A DNA stretch of 64,000 nt from Phenylobacterium sp. GTDB lineage: Bacteria; Pseudomonadota; Alphaproteobacteria; Caulobacterales; Caulobacteraceae. The DNA is taken from assembly GCF_030698145.1 (NCBI RefSeq), contig NZ_JAUYNW010000147.1:1-64000 (forward strand), written 5' to 3'. The position numbers were made by a program, and so were the translations under genes. Every line of letters begins with the position of its first letter. Position 1 is the first letter of the stretch. The notes under the pieces are model-generated. The model had not been told where the DNA came from, ran no database searches, and saw only the letters and a list, made by a program, of their open reading frames with translations. This document shows, piece by piece, positions 19,070 to 28,998 of this stretch.

Positions 19070-20365
19070 CTACCACCGCCGCTCGAAGCGACGCCTCACA
19101 AGGATTGCGGCGAGGTTCATGACGATCATGAACACGAGAAGGACGATGATGGCCGCGGCGGTGCGTTCGTGGAAACCACGCTCTGAGGCGGTCTCCCAGA
19201 TGAACACCTGGACCGGCAGGACGGTGGCCGAGCCGGTGAAGCCCTCCGGCACGCCGGGCACGAAGGACACCATGCCGATCATCAGCAGCGGCGCGGTCTC
19301 GCCCAGCGCGTGGGCGAGCGACAGGATGGCGCCGGTCATGACGCCGGGCATGGCCAGCGGCAGGACGTGGTGGAAGACCGTCTGGGTGCGCGAGGCGCCG
19401 ACGCCCAGGGCGGCTTCGCGGATCGAGGGCGGCACGGCCTTGAGCGCCGAGCGGGTGGCGATGATCACGGTCGGCAGGGCCATCAAGGCCAGGACCAGCC
19501 CGCCGACCAGGGGGGAGGAGCGCGGCACGGCCAGCCAGTTGATGAACACCGCCAGGCCCAGCAGGCCGTAGACGATGGAGGGCACGGCGGCGAGGTTGTT
19601 GATGTTCACCTCGATCAGGTCGGTCCAGCGGTTCTTCGGCGCGAACTCTTCCAGATAGGTCGCCGCCAGCACCCCGATGGGCACGGCCAGGAAGGCGGTG
19701 ACGAACAGCATCATCAGCGAGCCGACGATCGCGCCCAGCACCCCGGCCTGCTCCGCCTCGGTGGAGTCCGAGCGGGTGAGGAAGCCGGAGTTGAAGCCCG
19801 ACTTGATCGCGCCCGCCGCCTTGAGCTTGTCCAGCCAGTCGAGCTGCTGGTCGTCCAGCTTGCGGCTGTCCTGCGGCGTGGAGCGCTTGATCTCGCCCTT
19901 GTAGTAGAGGCTGGCGTCCGACTTCACGGGACCGGTGACCGAGACCCGTTTGCCGATCAGCGAGGGGTCGCCGCGCACCTGCGTCAGGAGCTGGAAGCCC
20001 AGGTCGTTGGACATGATCTCGAGGATCTTGCCGGATTTCTCCCCGAACTCGTCGTCGGTCTCGCCCAGGGTGGTCAGCAGGGACTCGGCGACCATCTGAT
20101 CGTAATTGGCCCCGCCGAGGTCGCCCCGATCGATCTTGGCCGGGTCCAGATAGACCGAAACGCTGATCTGGTTGTCGATGAAGGTCGTGTAGCCCTGGTG
20201 GATGATCCGCCCCAGGAGCACGGCCAGGAACGACAGGGCGACGATAATGGCGATGCGGCCATAGAGGCGAAACCGCATCTCCTGGGCGTGGCGCTTGACG
20301 AGGCGGGCTTCGACGATCCGGCGCAGGTTCGTCGCCGCGGCGGTCGGGAGGGTCGCGTCAGTCAT
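19070..20365 (-). CDS. pstA: Phosphate ABC transporter permease PstA
   Basis: A 431-residue permease. After one N-terminal helix (about 35-55) there is an insert of roughly 150 residues, then the transport core of five helices from about residue 225. The coupling loop reads [23 protein letters not shown] with the EAA-like glycine. The insert makes it longer than the E. coli protein (about 300); enlarged PstA and PstC proteins are usual in alphaproteobacteria. Its first eight bases overlap the end of pstC. Confidence 0.93.
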   Translation of the reverse strand: MTDATLPTAAATNLRRIVEARLVKRHAQEMRFRLYGRIAIIVALSFLAVLLGRIIHQGYTTFIDNQISVSVYLDPAKIDRGDLGGANYDQMVAESLLTTLGETDDEFGEKSGKILEIMSNDLGFQLLTQVRGDPSLIGKRVSVTGPVKSDASLYYKGEIKRSTPQDSRKLDDQQLDWLDKLKAAGAIKSGFNSGFLTRSDSTEAEQAGVLGAIVGSLMMLFVTAFLAVPIGVLAATYLEEFAPKNRWTDLIEVNINNLAAVPSIVYGLLGLAVFINWLAVPRSSPLVGGLVLALMALPTVIIATRSALKAVPPSIREAALGVGASRTQTVFHHVLPLAMPGVMTGAILSLAHALGETAPLLMIGMVSFVPGVPEGFTGSATVLPVQVFIWETASERGFHERTAAAIIVLLVFMIVMNLAAILVRRRFERRW

Positions 20366-21800
20366 ATTGTTCCCGATATTTCTGCACGATGCGCAGGGCC
20401 ACGATGTTGAGCATCAGGGTCACCACGAACAGCGTCAGGCCCAGGCCGAAGGCCGCCAAGGTCTTGGGGCTGTCGAACTCCTGGTCGCCGGTCAGCAGGG
20501 TCACGATCTGCACCGTCACCGTCGTCACCGTGTCCAGGGGATTGAGCGTGGTGTTGGCCTGAAGGCCCGCGGCCATGGTCACGATCATGGTCTCGCCCAC
20601 GGCCCGCGAGACCGCAAGCAGCAGGGCGGCCATGATCCCCGGCAGGGCGGCGGGCAGCACCACCTTCTTGACCGTCTCCGAGCGCGTGGCGCCCATGGCC
20701 AGGCTGCCGTCGCGCAGGGACTGCGGCACCGCGTTGATGATGTCGTCGGAGAGCGAGGAGACGAAGGGGATCAGCATGATGCCCATCACCGCCCCGGCGA
20801 CGAGCGCCATCTGGTTCTGGACCTGCATGAGATAGAGGCCCAGATCGTTCAGCGGGCCGTCGACCAGCATGGCGCCGATCCAGTTGAAGAAGCCGCGGAA
20901 CAGCGGCCCCACCGTCAGGGCGGCGAAGAAGCCGTAGACCACGGTCGGGACGCCCGCGAGAATCTCCAGCATCGGCTTGACCACCGAGCGGGTCCAGGGA
21001 CTGGCGTATTCCGAGAGATAGATCGCCGAATAGAGGCCGATCGGCGCGGCCACGACCATGGCGATCAGCATGATCAGGAAGGTGCCGACGAACAGCGGCA
21101 CCGCCCCGAACGCCCCGGAGGTCGCGTACTGGTCCGTGCGCATGGCGATCTGCGGATCCCACTCCAGGCCGAACAGGAACTGGAGCGGCGGCACCGCCTG
21201 GAAGAAGCGCCAGCTCTCCCAGACCAGGGAGGCCACGATGCCGACCGTGGTCAGGACCGCCGTGACCGAGGAGACGATGAACAGGGCCGCGACCCAGCCC
21301 TCCACCCGGTTGCGGGCGCGGAAGTCGGGAGCGATCTTGGGATAAGCGAGAACAAGGCCCGCCAGCGCCAGGACCGCCGCCAGGGACAAGGCCCCGTAGT
21401 CGATAAGCTGTTTGAGCTGCGTGGACCGGGCGGCCTTGGCGTCCAGCGCCGTCTTCAGGTCGCCGGCATAGGCGGTTTCGCTGGGGTTGCCGCCGCGGGC
21501 CATCGCCCGGGCGTCGTCATAGAACACGTCCTGCTGCGGCGCAGTCAGGGCCTGGACGGAGGCGGGGGCGTCGAGGCGCAGCAGTCCTTCCTCAAGACGG
21601 CCGCCGAACATGGCGATCAACAGCACCAGGAGGACCGCCGGCACCCCCGCCCAGAGGGCGGCGTAGGCGCCGTAGTAACCGGGCAGCGAGTGCAGGCCGG
21701 CGGTCTTGCCGCCGACCGTGGCCACGGCCCGTCGCCGCGCGGCCATATAGGCCGCCGTTGAAAACAAGATCAGCGCCGCAAGGGCGATCCAGGTGAGCAT
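20358..21800 (-). CDS. pstC: Phosphate ABC transporter permease PstC
   Basis: A 480-residue permease pairing with PstA. Two N-terminal helices flank a region of about 100 residues; the transport core begins about residue 210. It includes GAVPLFVGTFLI, EILAGVPTVVYGFFA and the coupling loop AVPQSLRDGSLAMGATRSETVKKVVLP. It is preceded by a three-repeat Pho box (21888-21916), so this is the likely start of the phosphate-regulated pstCAB-phoU-phoB unit. No pstS gene is in the window. Confidence 0.93.
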   Translation of the reverse strand: MLTWIALAALILFSTAAYMAARRRAVATVGGKTAGLHSLPGYYGAYAALWAGVPAVLLVLLIAMFGGRLEEGLLRLDAPASVQALTAPQQDVFYDDARAMARGGNPSETAYAGDLKTALDAKAARSTQLKQLIDYGALSLAAVLALAGLVLAYPKIAPDFRARNRVEGWVAALFIVSSVTAVLTTVGIVASLVWESWRFFQAVPPLQFLFGLEWDPQIAMRTDQYATSGAFGAVPLFVGTFLIMLIAMVVAAPIGLYSAIYLSEYASPWTRSVVKPMLEILAGVPTVVYGFFAALTVGPLFRGFFNWIGAMLVDGPLNDLGLYLMQVQNQMALVAGAVMGIMLIPFVSSLSDDIINAVPQSLRDGSLAMGATRSETVKKVVLPAALPGIMAALLLAVSRAVGETMIVTMAAGLQANTTLNPLDTVTTVTVQIVTLLTGDQEFDSPKTLAAFGLGLTLFVVTLMLNIVALRIVQKYREQYD

Positions 21801-21887
21801 TGGAATTTCGTGATCCAGCCACAGCTTCTTGCGGGAGCTATCCCTAGTCCCCGCGGCCGGAACCTGCCTGCGGATTGCTGTTCCTGT

Positions 21888-21916
21888 ACGACGGTTTCAC
21901 GACAGTTTTGTAACGG
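21888..21916 (-). promoter_or_regulatory. Pho box with three direct repeats upstream of pstC
   Basis: Read on the minus strand, CCGTTAC, CTGTCGT and CCGTCGT occur with AAAA and GAAA between them, giving an exact 11-base period. That matches the known Pho box layout of seven-base repeats separated by four A/T-rich bases. It ends 88 bases before the pstC start and overlaps the phoR stop codon (21897-21899). It should bind phosphorylated PhoB and drive pstC. Confidence 0.75.
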
Positions 21917-23360
21917 CGGCCTCGGCTGAGGTCGGCGGCTCCGACGGCGCTCCGCGCAGCATGGGGAAATAGGCGGTGAAGGTGGCCCCCTTCCCCAGCA
22001 CGCTTTCCACGGTCAGGCCGCCGCGGTGGCGGTTCATGATGTGCTTGACGATGGCCAGGCCGAGCCCCGTCCCGTGCCGCTCGCCGCTCTTCTGGCCCTC
22101 GACCCGGTAGAACCGCTCGGTGAGCCGCGGCAGGGTCTCGCGCGCCAGCCCGACGCCGGAATCAGTCACCCGCAGGGACGCGTAGAGATCGGGTCCGTGA
22201 TCGGGGGTCAGCAACGACAACCGAGCGGCGTGAGGATCGCGGGGCGCGGCGGCGGCGTCGTGCGTCAGGGCCGCGCGCAGGCCGACCTGCACCGTCGCGC
22301 CCTTGGGCGTGTACTTGATCGCGTTGTCGATCAGGTTCTGGATCACCTGGATGATCTGGTCGCGGTCGCCTGCCACCAAGGCCTGTCCCCGGCAAGGCAG
22401 GTCAGTGGCCAGCTTCACGTCACGTTCGCGAAGCAACGGCGCCACCCCGTCGACGACATCCATCACCGCGGCGGCCAGGTCGGTCTCACCCTCTGGCGCG
22501 ATGTGTTCGTTCAACTCGATGCGGCTCAGCGACAGCAGGTCGTCGATCAGGCGCGCCATGCGATCGGCCTGGGCCTGCATGATGGCCAGGAACTTGTCGC
22601 GCGCGCCCTCGTCGGTCCGGGCGTGGCCGCGCAGGGTCTCGATGAAGCCCGAGAGCGAGGCCAGCGGGGTGCGCAGTTCGTGGCTGGCGTTGGCCAGGAA
22701 ATCGGCTCGGGTTCGTTCCGAACGGCGGATGTCGGTCTCGTCGCGCAACACCAGCAGGGCCAGGCGCGCGCCATCGGGCGCCACGCCCAGCGGCTTGGCG
22801 ATGGCGCGCAGGACTCTCTCCTGTGCGCCGCGCATCTCATATACAGCCTCGGAATCGAGGCCTCCGAACAACGCCTCGTCGACCGCCTCCAGGACCTCGG
22901 GATCGCGGATCGCCGTGACCAGCAGCCCTGCGTCATATTGTATCCTGAAAGTCTCCCGGGCCGCGGCGTTAACCAAGACGAAACGTCGACCCGTGAGGTC
23001 ATCGGGCTCATGGGCGGCGATCACCAGCACCGGGTCCGGCAGGGCGTTGATAAGGCTCGCATAGGGCGGCGCGTCTTCGTGCGCCGGCCGCATGGCCGCC
23101 GTCGCGGCCGAGGCGCTCTCGTGGGCGTTGACCTGCTCGGCCACATGCCAGGTGAGCAGGCCGGTCACGCCCGCGGCCAACAAGACCATCCATGAGGCAA
23201 GCCGCGCATCCGCGCCGGAAGCGATCGCCAGGCCCACGATGCCAAGGATTCCAGCCGCGCCGGCGCTCAGCACCGGCCACAGCGGCGAGAGCCTGGCCGG
23301 CCAACCCGGCGTCGAAGACGGCGACAACAGCGCCAAGCGAATCTCCCGATGGGCAAACAT
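21897..23360 (-). CDS. phoR: Phosphate regulon sensor histidine kinase PhoR
   Basis: A 487-residue inner-membrane kinase. Two hydrophobic helices (about 30-50 and 56-74) are followed by a PAS-like domain (about 98-215). The dimerisation/phosphorylation domain has H227 in ASHELRTP, and the ATPase has N-box NLIDNAIKY, G1 DSGVGL, F-box RFYRVE and G2 GTGLGL. It phosphorylates PhoB. It heads the pho-pst cluster, 96 bases before pstC, and has a possible Pho box about 20 bases upstream. Confidence 0.93.
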   Translation of the reverse strand: MFAHREIRLALLSPSSTPGWPARLSPLWPVLSAGAAGILGIVGLAIASGADARLASWMVLLAAGVTGLLTWHVAEQVNAHESASAATAAMRPAHEDAPPYASLINALPDPVLVIAAHEPDDLTGRRFVLVNAAARETFRIQYDAGLLVTAIRDPEVLEAVDEALFGGLDSEAVYEMRGAQERVLRAIAKPLGVAPDGARLALLVLRDETDIRRSERTRADFLANASHELRTPLASLSGFIETLRGHARTDEGARDKFLAIMQAQADRMARLIDDLLSLSRIELNEHIAPEGETDLAAAVMDVVDGVAPLLRERDVKLATDLPCRGQALVAGDRDQIIQVIQNLIDNAIKYTPKGATVQVGLRAALTHDAAAAPRDPHAARLSLLTPDHGPDLYASLRVTDSGVGLARETLPRLTERFYRVEGQKSGERHGTGLGLAIVKHIMNRHRGGLTVESVLGKGATFTAYFPMLRGAPSEPPTSAEAAVTKLS

Positions 23361-23378
23361 CGACCTGGCCCGAAGCTT

Positions 23379-23395
23379 ATGTCACCGCGATGACA
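23379..23395. promoter_or_regulatory. Possible symmetric Pho box between phoR and the porin gene
   Basis: The sequence ATGTCA-CCGCG-ATGACA has an 11-base period and is also a palindrome (TGTCA-N6-TGACA), so it reads as two Pho-box-like half-sites on either strand. It lies 19 bases before the phoR start and 142 before the porin start, in their divergent promoter region. The match is weaker than the pstC box because the second half-site is TGACA rather than TGTCA. Confidence 0.45.
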
Positions 23396-23537
23396 CCAAC
23401 CCAAGGGCGCGACACATCAGCGGCGTCCTTGTCAGGAAATCTGCGATCGCCTGAAATCATTCTCTATTTGTCCGATAGGATTTATAGTGTCTTCATGTGA
23501 GCGAGTTTTGAACGAACTCAAACAAGCCGAGGGGACT

Positions 23538-25049
23538 ATGGCGCTTAAGAACAAACTGATCGCAGGGGCCGCCGTCATGGCGCTCTGCTGGCCGGCCATG
23601 GCGGCCGCCGACGAGGCGACCGACGCGCGCATCAAGGCGCTGGAGGAACAACTGGCCCTGCTCCAGGGGCAGATCACCGACCTGAAGCAGTCGACGGCGA
23701 ACAACATCGCCGCGGTGCGCAAGGACGCCACCGCCACCACGGTGTCCCTGGCCAACGGCCGCCCGACCATCGCCACCTCCGACGGCAAGTTCACCGCTTC
23801 GTTCCGCGGCGTGTTCCAGCTGGACAGCGCCCACTACGACCAGCGCGCGCCCGGCCCGCTCGGCTCGGACTTCCGCCGCGGCTCGTTCGGCGACGCCGCC
23901 GAGAACGACCGCGCCCGCGACCTGAGCGACGGCGCCAACTTCCGCCGCGCGCGGCTTGGCGTGGAGGGCAAGGCCTTCGGCGATTTCGAATACAACTTCC
24001 TCTACGACTTCGGCGGTTCCGGGAACGAAGAAGCCGGCAAGATCAGCGCCGCCTGGGTGCAGTACAACGGTCTGCCCTTCGCCAACGCCAAGCTGCGCAT
24101 CGGCGCCTTCTCCCCGCCCAGCGGTCTTGAGGAGGCGGTCTCCACCAACGGCTCGCTGTTCGCCGAGCGCGCCTCGCCCTCCGAACTGGTGCGCGGCATA
24201 GCCGCGGGCGACGGCCGAACGGGGGTGGCCTTCCTCGCCAACGGCGACAACTGGGCCGCCACGGCGGCCATCACAGGCAACATCATCGCCACCCAGACCT
24301 TCGACGAACAGACCGCCTTCGTGGGCCGCTTCTCCTTCGTACCGTTCCGGCGCGACGACAGCCTGATCCACCTGGGGGTCAACACCTCCATCGTGATCAA
24401 TCCGGCCGCCAGCGGCCCGGACGTGGCGGGAACCGCGGTCACCGCGATCCGCCTGCGCGACCGCCCCGAGATCCGCGTCGACGGCACGCGCCTGGTCGAC
24501 ACCGGAAATATCGACGCCAACGGCCTGACCGCCATCGGCGCGGAGTTCGGCGCCCAATGGAAGAGCCTCAACATCCAGTCGGAGTACTTCGACATCGACG
24601 TGGACCGGAAGGGCGCGCTGGGCGATCCGGACTTCTCCGGCTGGTACGCCCAGGCGGGCTGGACCATCACCGGCGAGGCGCGCCGCTACAGCAACGCCAC
24701 CTTCGACGCGCCGCGTCCCGCCAAACCGTTCGACCTGAAGACCGGCGGCTGGGGAGCCTGGGAGCTAGGTCTGCGTTATTCGAAGCTGGACCTGAACTAC
24801 CTCGCGGGCTCGCCCGGCACGGCTCTGGCGGCCGCGGCGATCCGCGGCGGCGAACAGGAGATCTTCACGTTAGGTCTCAACTGGTACGTCAACAACGCGC
24901 TGCGCTTCCAGGCCGCCTACCAGGACGTCTCGGTCGACCGCCTGTCGCCCGGCGGCACGGCCTTCGTCGCCGGCTCCACCCCGTCGGCCGGCGCCCAGGT
25001 GGGCCAGGATCTCAGCATCTACTCGCTGCGCACCCAGTACGCCTTCTGA
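23538..25049 (+). CDS. Porin O/P family outer-membrane channel (OprP-like)
   Basis: A 503-residue exported protein. A signal peptide (residues 1-22) ends at AMA before ADEATD. A short coiled coil (about 27-55, [16 protein letters not shown]) follows, then a beta-rich barrel ending in the outer-membrane signature SLRTQYAF. Family members are anion channels for phosphate or polyphosphate. The ATG at 23538 follows GAGGGG and gives a proper signal peptide. It is divergent from phoR with a possible Pho box between, and lies upstream of a sulfate-binding protein, so phosphate or sulfate uptake is inferred. Confidence 0.88.
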   Translation: MALKNKLIAGAAVMALCWPAMAAADEATDARIKALEEQLALLQGQITDLKQSTANNIAAVRKDATATTVSLANGRPTIATSDGKFTASFRGVFQLDSAHYDQRAPGPLGSDFRRGSFGDAAENDRARDLSDGANFRRARLGVEGKAFGDFEYNFLYDFGGSGNEEAGKISAAWVQYNGLPFANAKLRIGAFSPPSGLEEAVSTNGSLFAERASPSELVRGIAAGDGRTGVAFLANGDNWAATAAITGNIIATQTFDEQTAFVGRFSFVPFRRDDSLIHLGVNTSIVINPAASGPDVAGTAVTAIRLRDRPEIRVDGTRLVDTGNIDANGLTAIGAEFGAQWKSLNIQSEYFDIDVDRKGALGDPDFSGWYAQAGWTITGEARRYSNATFDAPRPAKPFDLKTGGWGAWELGLRYSKLDLNYLAGSPGTALAAAAIRGGEQEIFTLGLNWYVNNALRFQAAYQDVSVDRLSPGGTAFVAGSTPSAGAQVGQDLSIYSLRTQYAF

Positions 25050-25053
25050 CGAC

Positions 25054-25074
25054 GGGCGGCGCTCCCGGCCGCCC
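25054..25074. other. Intercistronic hairpin between porin and sulfate-binding genes
   Basis: GGGCGGC (25054-25060) and GCCGCCC (25068-25074) form a seven-pair GC stem with a seven-base loop directly after the porin stop. There is no T run, so it is probably not a terminator. It may stabilise the porin mRNA or lower expression of the downstream gene. Confidence 0.4.
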
Positions 25075-25123
25075 CACATCACCGCCACTGCGGCCGAGCC
25101 CTCAGAACAAGGATCTCGATACG

Positions 25124-26164
25124 ATGACTCATGACTTGAAGCTCCCGACCCGCCGCGGCGTCGTCGCCGGGGGCGCGGCCGCCGCCACAGCGGGACCGGC
25201 GCTCCTGGCGGGCCAGGCCTCGGCCCAGGCCAAGGCCAAGCCGGTCACCCTGCTCAATGTGAGCTACGACCCCACCCGCGAGCTCTACAAGGACATCAAC
25301 GCCGCCTACGCCCGTTACTGGAAGGGCAAGGTCGGCCAGGACCTGGCGATCAACCAAAGCCACGGCGGCTCCGGTCGCCAGGCGCGCTCGGTGATCGACG
25401 GGCTCCAGGCCGACGTGGTGACCCTGGCGCTGGCCTACGACATCGACGAGATCGCCCAGAAGGCCAAGCTATTGCCGGCCAACTGGCAGTCGCGCCTGCC
25501 CAACAACTCCACGCCCTACACCTCGACCATCGTCTTCCTGGTGCGCAAGGGAAACCCCTGGAAAATCAAAGACTGGGGCGACCTGATCAAGCCCGGCATC
25601 GACGTCATCACCCCCAACCCCAAGACCTCGGGCGGGGCGCGCTGGAACTATCTGGCCGCCTGGGGCTGGGCCCAGAAGAACGGCCGCAACCCCCAGGCCT
25701 TCGTCGAGGAGTTGTTCAAGCACGTCCCGGTCCTTGACACCGGCGCGCGCGGCTCGACCACCACCTTCGTCCAACGCGGCATCGGCGATGTGCTGCTGTC
25801 CTGGGAGAACGAGGCCCACTTGGCCATCGAGGAGCTAGGCCCCGGCAAGGTCGACATCGTCATACCCTCGCTGTCGATCCTGGCCGAACCCCCGGTCGCC
25901 CTGGTCGACAAGGTGGTCGACCGCAAGAAGACCCGCACCATCGCCGAGGGCTATCTGAAGTTCCTCTACAGCCCCATCGCCCAGGACCTGATCGGCAAGA
26001 ACCACTATCGGCCGCGCAGCGCCGAGGCGGCGGCGAAATACGCCTCGAAGTTCCCGAAGATCCCGCTGGTCACCATCGACGACACCTTCGGCGGCTGGAA
26101 AAAGGCCCAGGCGACGCATTTCGCCGACGGCGGTGTGTTCGACAAGATTTACAAGCCGGGCTGA
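25124..26164 (+). CDS. sbp: Sulfate ABC transporter substrate-binding protein
   Basis: A 346-residue periplasmic binding protein. The N-terminus has paired arginines (TRRGVV) and a hydrophobic stretch ending ASAQA, suggesting Tat or Sec export. The mature part follows the Sbp pattern: [63 protein letters not shown] and YRPRS. It should bind sulfate or thiosulfate for a CysTWA importer, none of which is in the window. AAGGA precedes the ATG. It sits where a PstS gene might be expected in a pho cluster. Confidence 0.92.
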   Translation: MTHDLKLPTRRGVVAGGAAAATAGPALLAGQASAQAKAKPVTLLNVSYDPTRELYKDINAAYARYWKGKVGQDLAINQSHGGSGRQARSVIDGLQADVVTLALAYDIDEIAQKAKLLPANWQSRLPNNSTPYTSTIVFLVRKGNPWKIKDWGDLIKPGIDVITPNPKTSGGARWNYLAAWGWAQKNGRNPQAFVEELFKHVPVLDTGARGSTTTFVQRGIGDVLLSWENEAHLAIEELGPGKVDIVIPSLSILAEPPVALVDKVVDRKKTRTIAEGYLKFLYSPIAQDLIGKNHYRPRSAEAAAKYASKFPKIPLVTIDDTFGGWKKAQATHFADGGVFDKIYKPG

Positions 26165-26187
26165 CCCTGCGGCGCGGCTCGGGCCAT

Positions 26188-26218
26188 GGGCGCGGAGCTC
26201 CCCCTCCGCGCCCTTTCT
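26188..26218 (+). terminator. Rho-independent terminator after the sulfate-binding gene
   Basis: GGGCGCGGAG (26188-26197) pairs perfectly with CTCCGCGCCC (26204-26213) around a six-base loop and is followed by TTTCT. It begins 23 bases after the stop codon and should end the porin-sbp transcript. Confidence 0.75.
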
Positions 26219-26260
26219 CGTTTGGCGCAACCTGGGCCGTGCCGGCCCGTTTGAGCAGGC

Positions 26261-26536
26261 ATGAGCCTCTCCGCAGCCGACTGGGTCGGAACCGCCGCAG
26301 CCATCTGCTCGATGGCCAGCTTCACCCCGCAGATCGTCAAGATCTGGCGCGAGCGCGACGCAAGCTCGGTGTCACTGCGCATGTACGTGGTCACCGTGAC
26401 GGGGTTCAGCCTTTGGACCGCCTATGGCGTCCTGACCGGCAGCTGGCCGGTGATCGGGGCCAACGCGGTCTGCCTGACCTTGGCGGCGGTCATCCTTGCC
26501 CTGAAGTGGCGGTTCCGCGATCGGAAGGCGGCTTGA
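26261..26536 (+). CDS. SemiSWEET family sugar transporter
   Basis: A 91-residue membrane protein with three helices (about 8-26, 41-60, 63-82) and the PQ-loop motif FTPQI (P23, Q24), which forms the hinge in SemiSWEETs. WRERDASSVSLRMYV after helix 1 is typical. Such proteins dimerise to carry sugars by facilitated diffusion; the sugar cannot be told. The ATG at 26261 has a GAGCAGG ribosome site. It stands alone after the terminator. Confidence 0.85.
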   Translation: MSLSAADWVGTAAAICSMASFTPQIVKIWRERDASSVSLRMYVVTVTGFSLWTAYGVLTGSWPVIGANAVCLTLAAVILALKWRFRDRKAA

Positions 26537-26682
26537 GAGCGGTTCGACGCACCCCGGTTGGCGCCGTGGGCCGAGGCCACTAGATTGGCGCGAACGCGCG
26601 CCCGATCGGGCGAGGCCCCTCCCCAACTCGCCGCCGCCGGCGCCTCGGATACCCGAGCCCCAGCGCGTGACAGGAACTTTGT

Positions 26683-28998
26683 ATGTCGATGGACAGGTTC
26701 GCCGAGGCTGAAGCCGCCTTCAAGGCGGGTGACGCCGAACGGGGCATCCTCCTGACGGAGGCCCAGCTCGAGGCCGATCCCAAGGCCCCGCTGGCGGTCT
26801 ACAAGAACTTCGGCGGGCTGCTGTTCCGCCGCCAGTTGTACGCGCGCATGGAGCGCTGGACCGCCGCGGGCGTCGCCCTCTATCCGCGCGACTTCGACCT
26901 GCTGAACCTGCGTGGCGTGGCCCTGCGCCGCCTCGCCCGCTACGAGGATGCGCTCAAGGCCCTGACCCAGGCCGAGAAGCTCAACCCCAAGAGCGCCGCG
27001 GTGCTGAGCAACAAGGGCAACATCTACAACGACATCAAGAACGGCCCGGGCGCGGTGGAGACCTTCACCAAGCTGGTGCGGATGCAACCGACCGTCGCGG
27101 AATACCAGCGAGGCCTGGGACGCGGCCTGTGGAACACGGGCGACCGCGACAAGGCGCTCATGCGCTTCAACCTGGCGGTCAAGCTGAAGCCCAACTTCCT
27201 CGACGGCTGGCTCGACCTCACCGCCCTCATCACCGAGATGCAGGGGACGGCGGAGGCTCTGGCGACCTTCGATCGCGCCGAGGCCGCGTTGCCGGGTGTC
27301 GCCAGGATCCGCGAGGCCAAGGGCATGGCCCTACGGCGCTCTGGCAAGCTGCGCGAGGCCGAGGCCTATTTCATCGAGCAGCTCGCCCTGCATGGCGACC
27401 TCGGCTGGATTCACTTCCATCTCGGCGCGACCCTGGCGGACTATGACCGCCCGCGCGCCAACCACCACCTGGAGAAGGCGATCGAGCTGGAGCCGGACAA
27501 GACGGAGTACCGGATCGCCCTGGCCGAGAGCCTGGGCCGTTCGCGCTACGGCGACGAGTCGGCGCACCTGGAGCGGGCTTACGAGGTCATCAGGGACGCC
27601 ATTCCCGAGGGCGAGGAACTCGCCGCCAGCCCGCTGAAGGTGGCGCTGGAGATCATCGTCCGCCTGGCCGACTACGATCGCGTGGAGGCGCTGGGCAGCT
27701 TCTCGGAGGTCGGCAACCGCTGGGTCGACGCCGGCCGCCACACCGCCCTGCTGAGCCACCTGGCCCGCGTGCGCACCCCGGAAGACCGCCTGGAGCTGGT
27801 GGCGATGCACCGCCGCTGGGGCGAGATGGCCGAGACGGCGGTGACCAAGTGGCCGATCCGCTGGCCCGGTCCGCGGCCGGCGGACGGCAAGATCCGCATC
27901 GGCTTCATGTCCTCGGACCTCCGGGCCCACCCGGTGGCCTATTTCGCCATGCCCCTGTTCGAGCACTACGACCGCAGCCGCTTCGAGGTCTATTGCTACT
28001 CCTATTATGAAGGTTCGAACGTCGACTCGACCCAGACCCGGATCACCGAGCTGGTCGACGTGTTCCGCTGGACCAAGGACATCACCGAGCAAGACGCGGC
28101 CCAGATGATCGCCGACGACCAGCTCGACCTGCTGATCGAACTGGGCGGCTCGACCCACATGAACAAGATCTCGGTCATGGCCTTCAAGCCCGCGCCGCTC
28201 CAGGCGAGCTGGCTGGGCTATCCCCACTCGGCGGGGCTGGAGACCATCGACCACCTGATCCTCGACCCTTATGTGTGCCCGCCCAGGCGCGAGCTGGTGA
28301 TCGAGGAGCCTCTGAAGATGCCGAAGAGCTGGATCGCCATGGGCGAGATGGCCTTCCCGGAGCGGCCGATCACCGAGACCATTCCGCAATCGCGCAACGG
28401 CTTCCTGACCATCGGCACCGCCAACAATCCCTACAAGTACAGCCGCGAGATGGTTCAGACCTGGGCGCGGGTGGCCGCGGCCATTCCCGACTCCCGATTT
28501 ATGTTCGTGCGCCCGGAGAGCGGCACGCCCTCGTTCCGCAAGAACATCACCGCCCTGTTCGAGGCCCAGGGCGTGGCCGCCGAGCGCCTGCGTTTCGAGG
28601 ACGTCCGCGGCGCGCACATGCCATTCTACAACGAGATGGACATGTCCCTGGACACCTTCCCCCAGACCGGCGGCACCACCACCTGCGAGGCGCTGTGGAT
28701 GGGCGTGCCGGTGGTCACCATGGTGGGCGAGGCCATGTTCGAGCGGCTGAGCTATTCGATCCTGACCAATGCCGGCCTGGCCGACCTGTGCGCGACGAGC
28801 GAAGACGAGTTCGTGGCGATCGCGCTGAAGCTGGCTAATGATCCCGAACGTCGTCAGGCGCTGCGCACGGGGCTGCGGGGCATGCTGAAGGCCAGTCCGC
28901 TGGGCCAGACCAAGCAATTCGCCGCCGACTTCTACGAGATGGTCCAGGGCGCCGTGGACCGCGCCAAGGCGGCCGGCAAGATTCCCGTCGCGGCCTAG
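26683..28998 (+). CDS. TPR protein with SPINDLY-type O-GlcNAc transferase domain (GT41-like)
   Basis: A 771-residue cytoplasmic protein. Residues about 1-330 are tetratricopeptide-like helical repeats, for example LNLRGVALRRLARYEDALKA. From about 405 the GT41 catalytic half begins, with IRIGFMSSDLRAHPVAYF. It continues with LQASWLGYPHSAGLETIDH and GTANNPYKYSREMV, and ends with the nucleotide-binding part TFPQTGGTTTCEALWMGVPVVTM. Such proteins glycosylate other proteins; in Caulobacterales relatives are linked to flagellin or envelope modification, which is only an analogy here. An AGGAAC site precedes the ATG. The stop overlaps the convergent gene by CTAG. Confidence 0.85.
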   Translation: MSMDRFAEAEAAFKAGDAERGILLTEAQLEADPKAPLAVYKNFGGLLFRRQLYARMERWTAAGVALYPRDFDLLNLRGVALRRLARYEDALKALTQAEKLNPKSAAVLSNKGNIYNDIKNGPGAVETFTKLVRMQPTVAEYQRGLGRGLWNTGDRDKALMRFNLAVKLKPNFLDGWLDLTALITEMQGTAEALATFDRAEAALPGVARIREAKGMALRRSGKLREAEAYFIEQLALHGDLGWIHFHLGATLADYDRPRANHHLEKAIELEPDKTEYRIALAESLGRSRYGDESAHLERAYEVIRDAIPEGEELAASPLKVALEIIVRLADYDRVEALGSFSEVGNRWVDAGRHTALLSHLARVRTPEDRLELVAMHRRWGEMAETAVTKWPIRWPGPRPADGKIRIGFMSSDLRAHPVAYFAMPLFEHYDRSRFEVYCYSYYEGSNVDSTQTRITELVDVFRWTKDITEQDAAQMIADDQLDLLIELGGSTHMNKISVMAFKPAPLQASWLGYPHSAGLETIDHLILDPYVCPPRRELVIEEPLKMPKSWIAMGEMAFPERPITETIPQSRNGFLTIGTANNPYKYSREMVQTWARVAAAIPDSRFMFVRPESGTPSFRKNITALFEAQGVAAERLRFEDVRGAHMPFYNEMDMSLDTFPQTGGTTTCEALWMGVPVVTMVGEAMFERLSYSILTNAGLADLCATSEDEFVAIALKLANDPERRQALRTGLRGMLKASPLGQTKQFAADFYEMVQGAVDRAKAAGKIPVAA

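Noticed and set aside
20295-21761. Long plus-strand frame opposite pstC
   Set aside because: Composition is His/Gln/Arg/Gly-rich and unlike any protein; pstC is unmistakable on the other strand.
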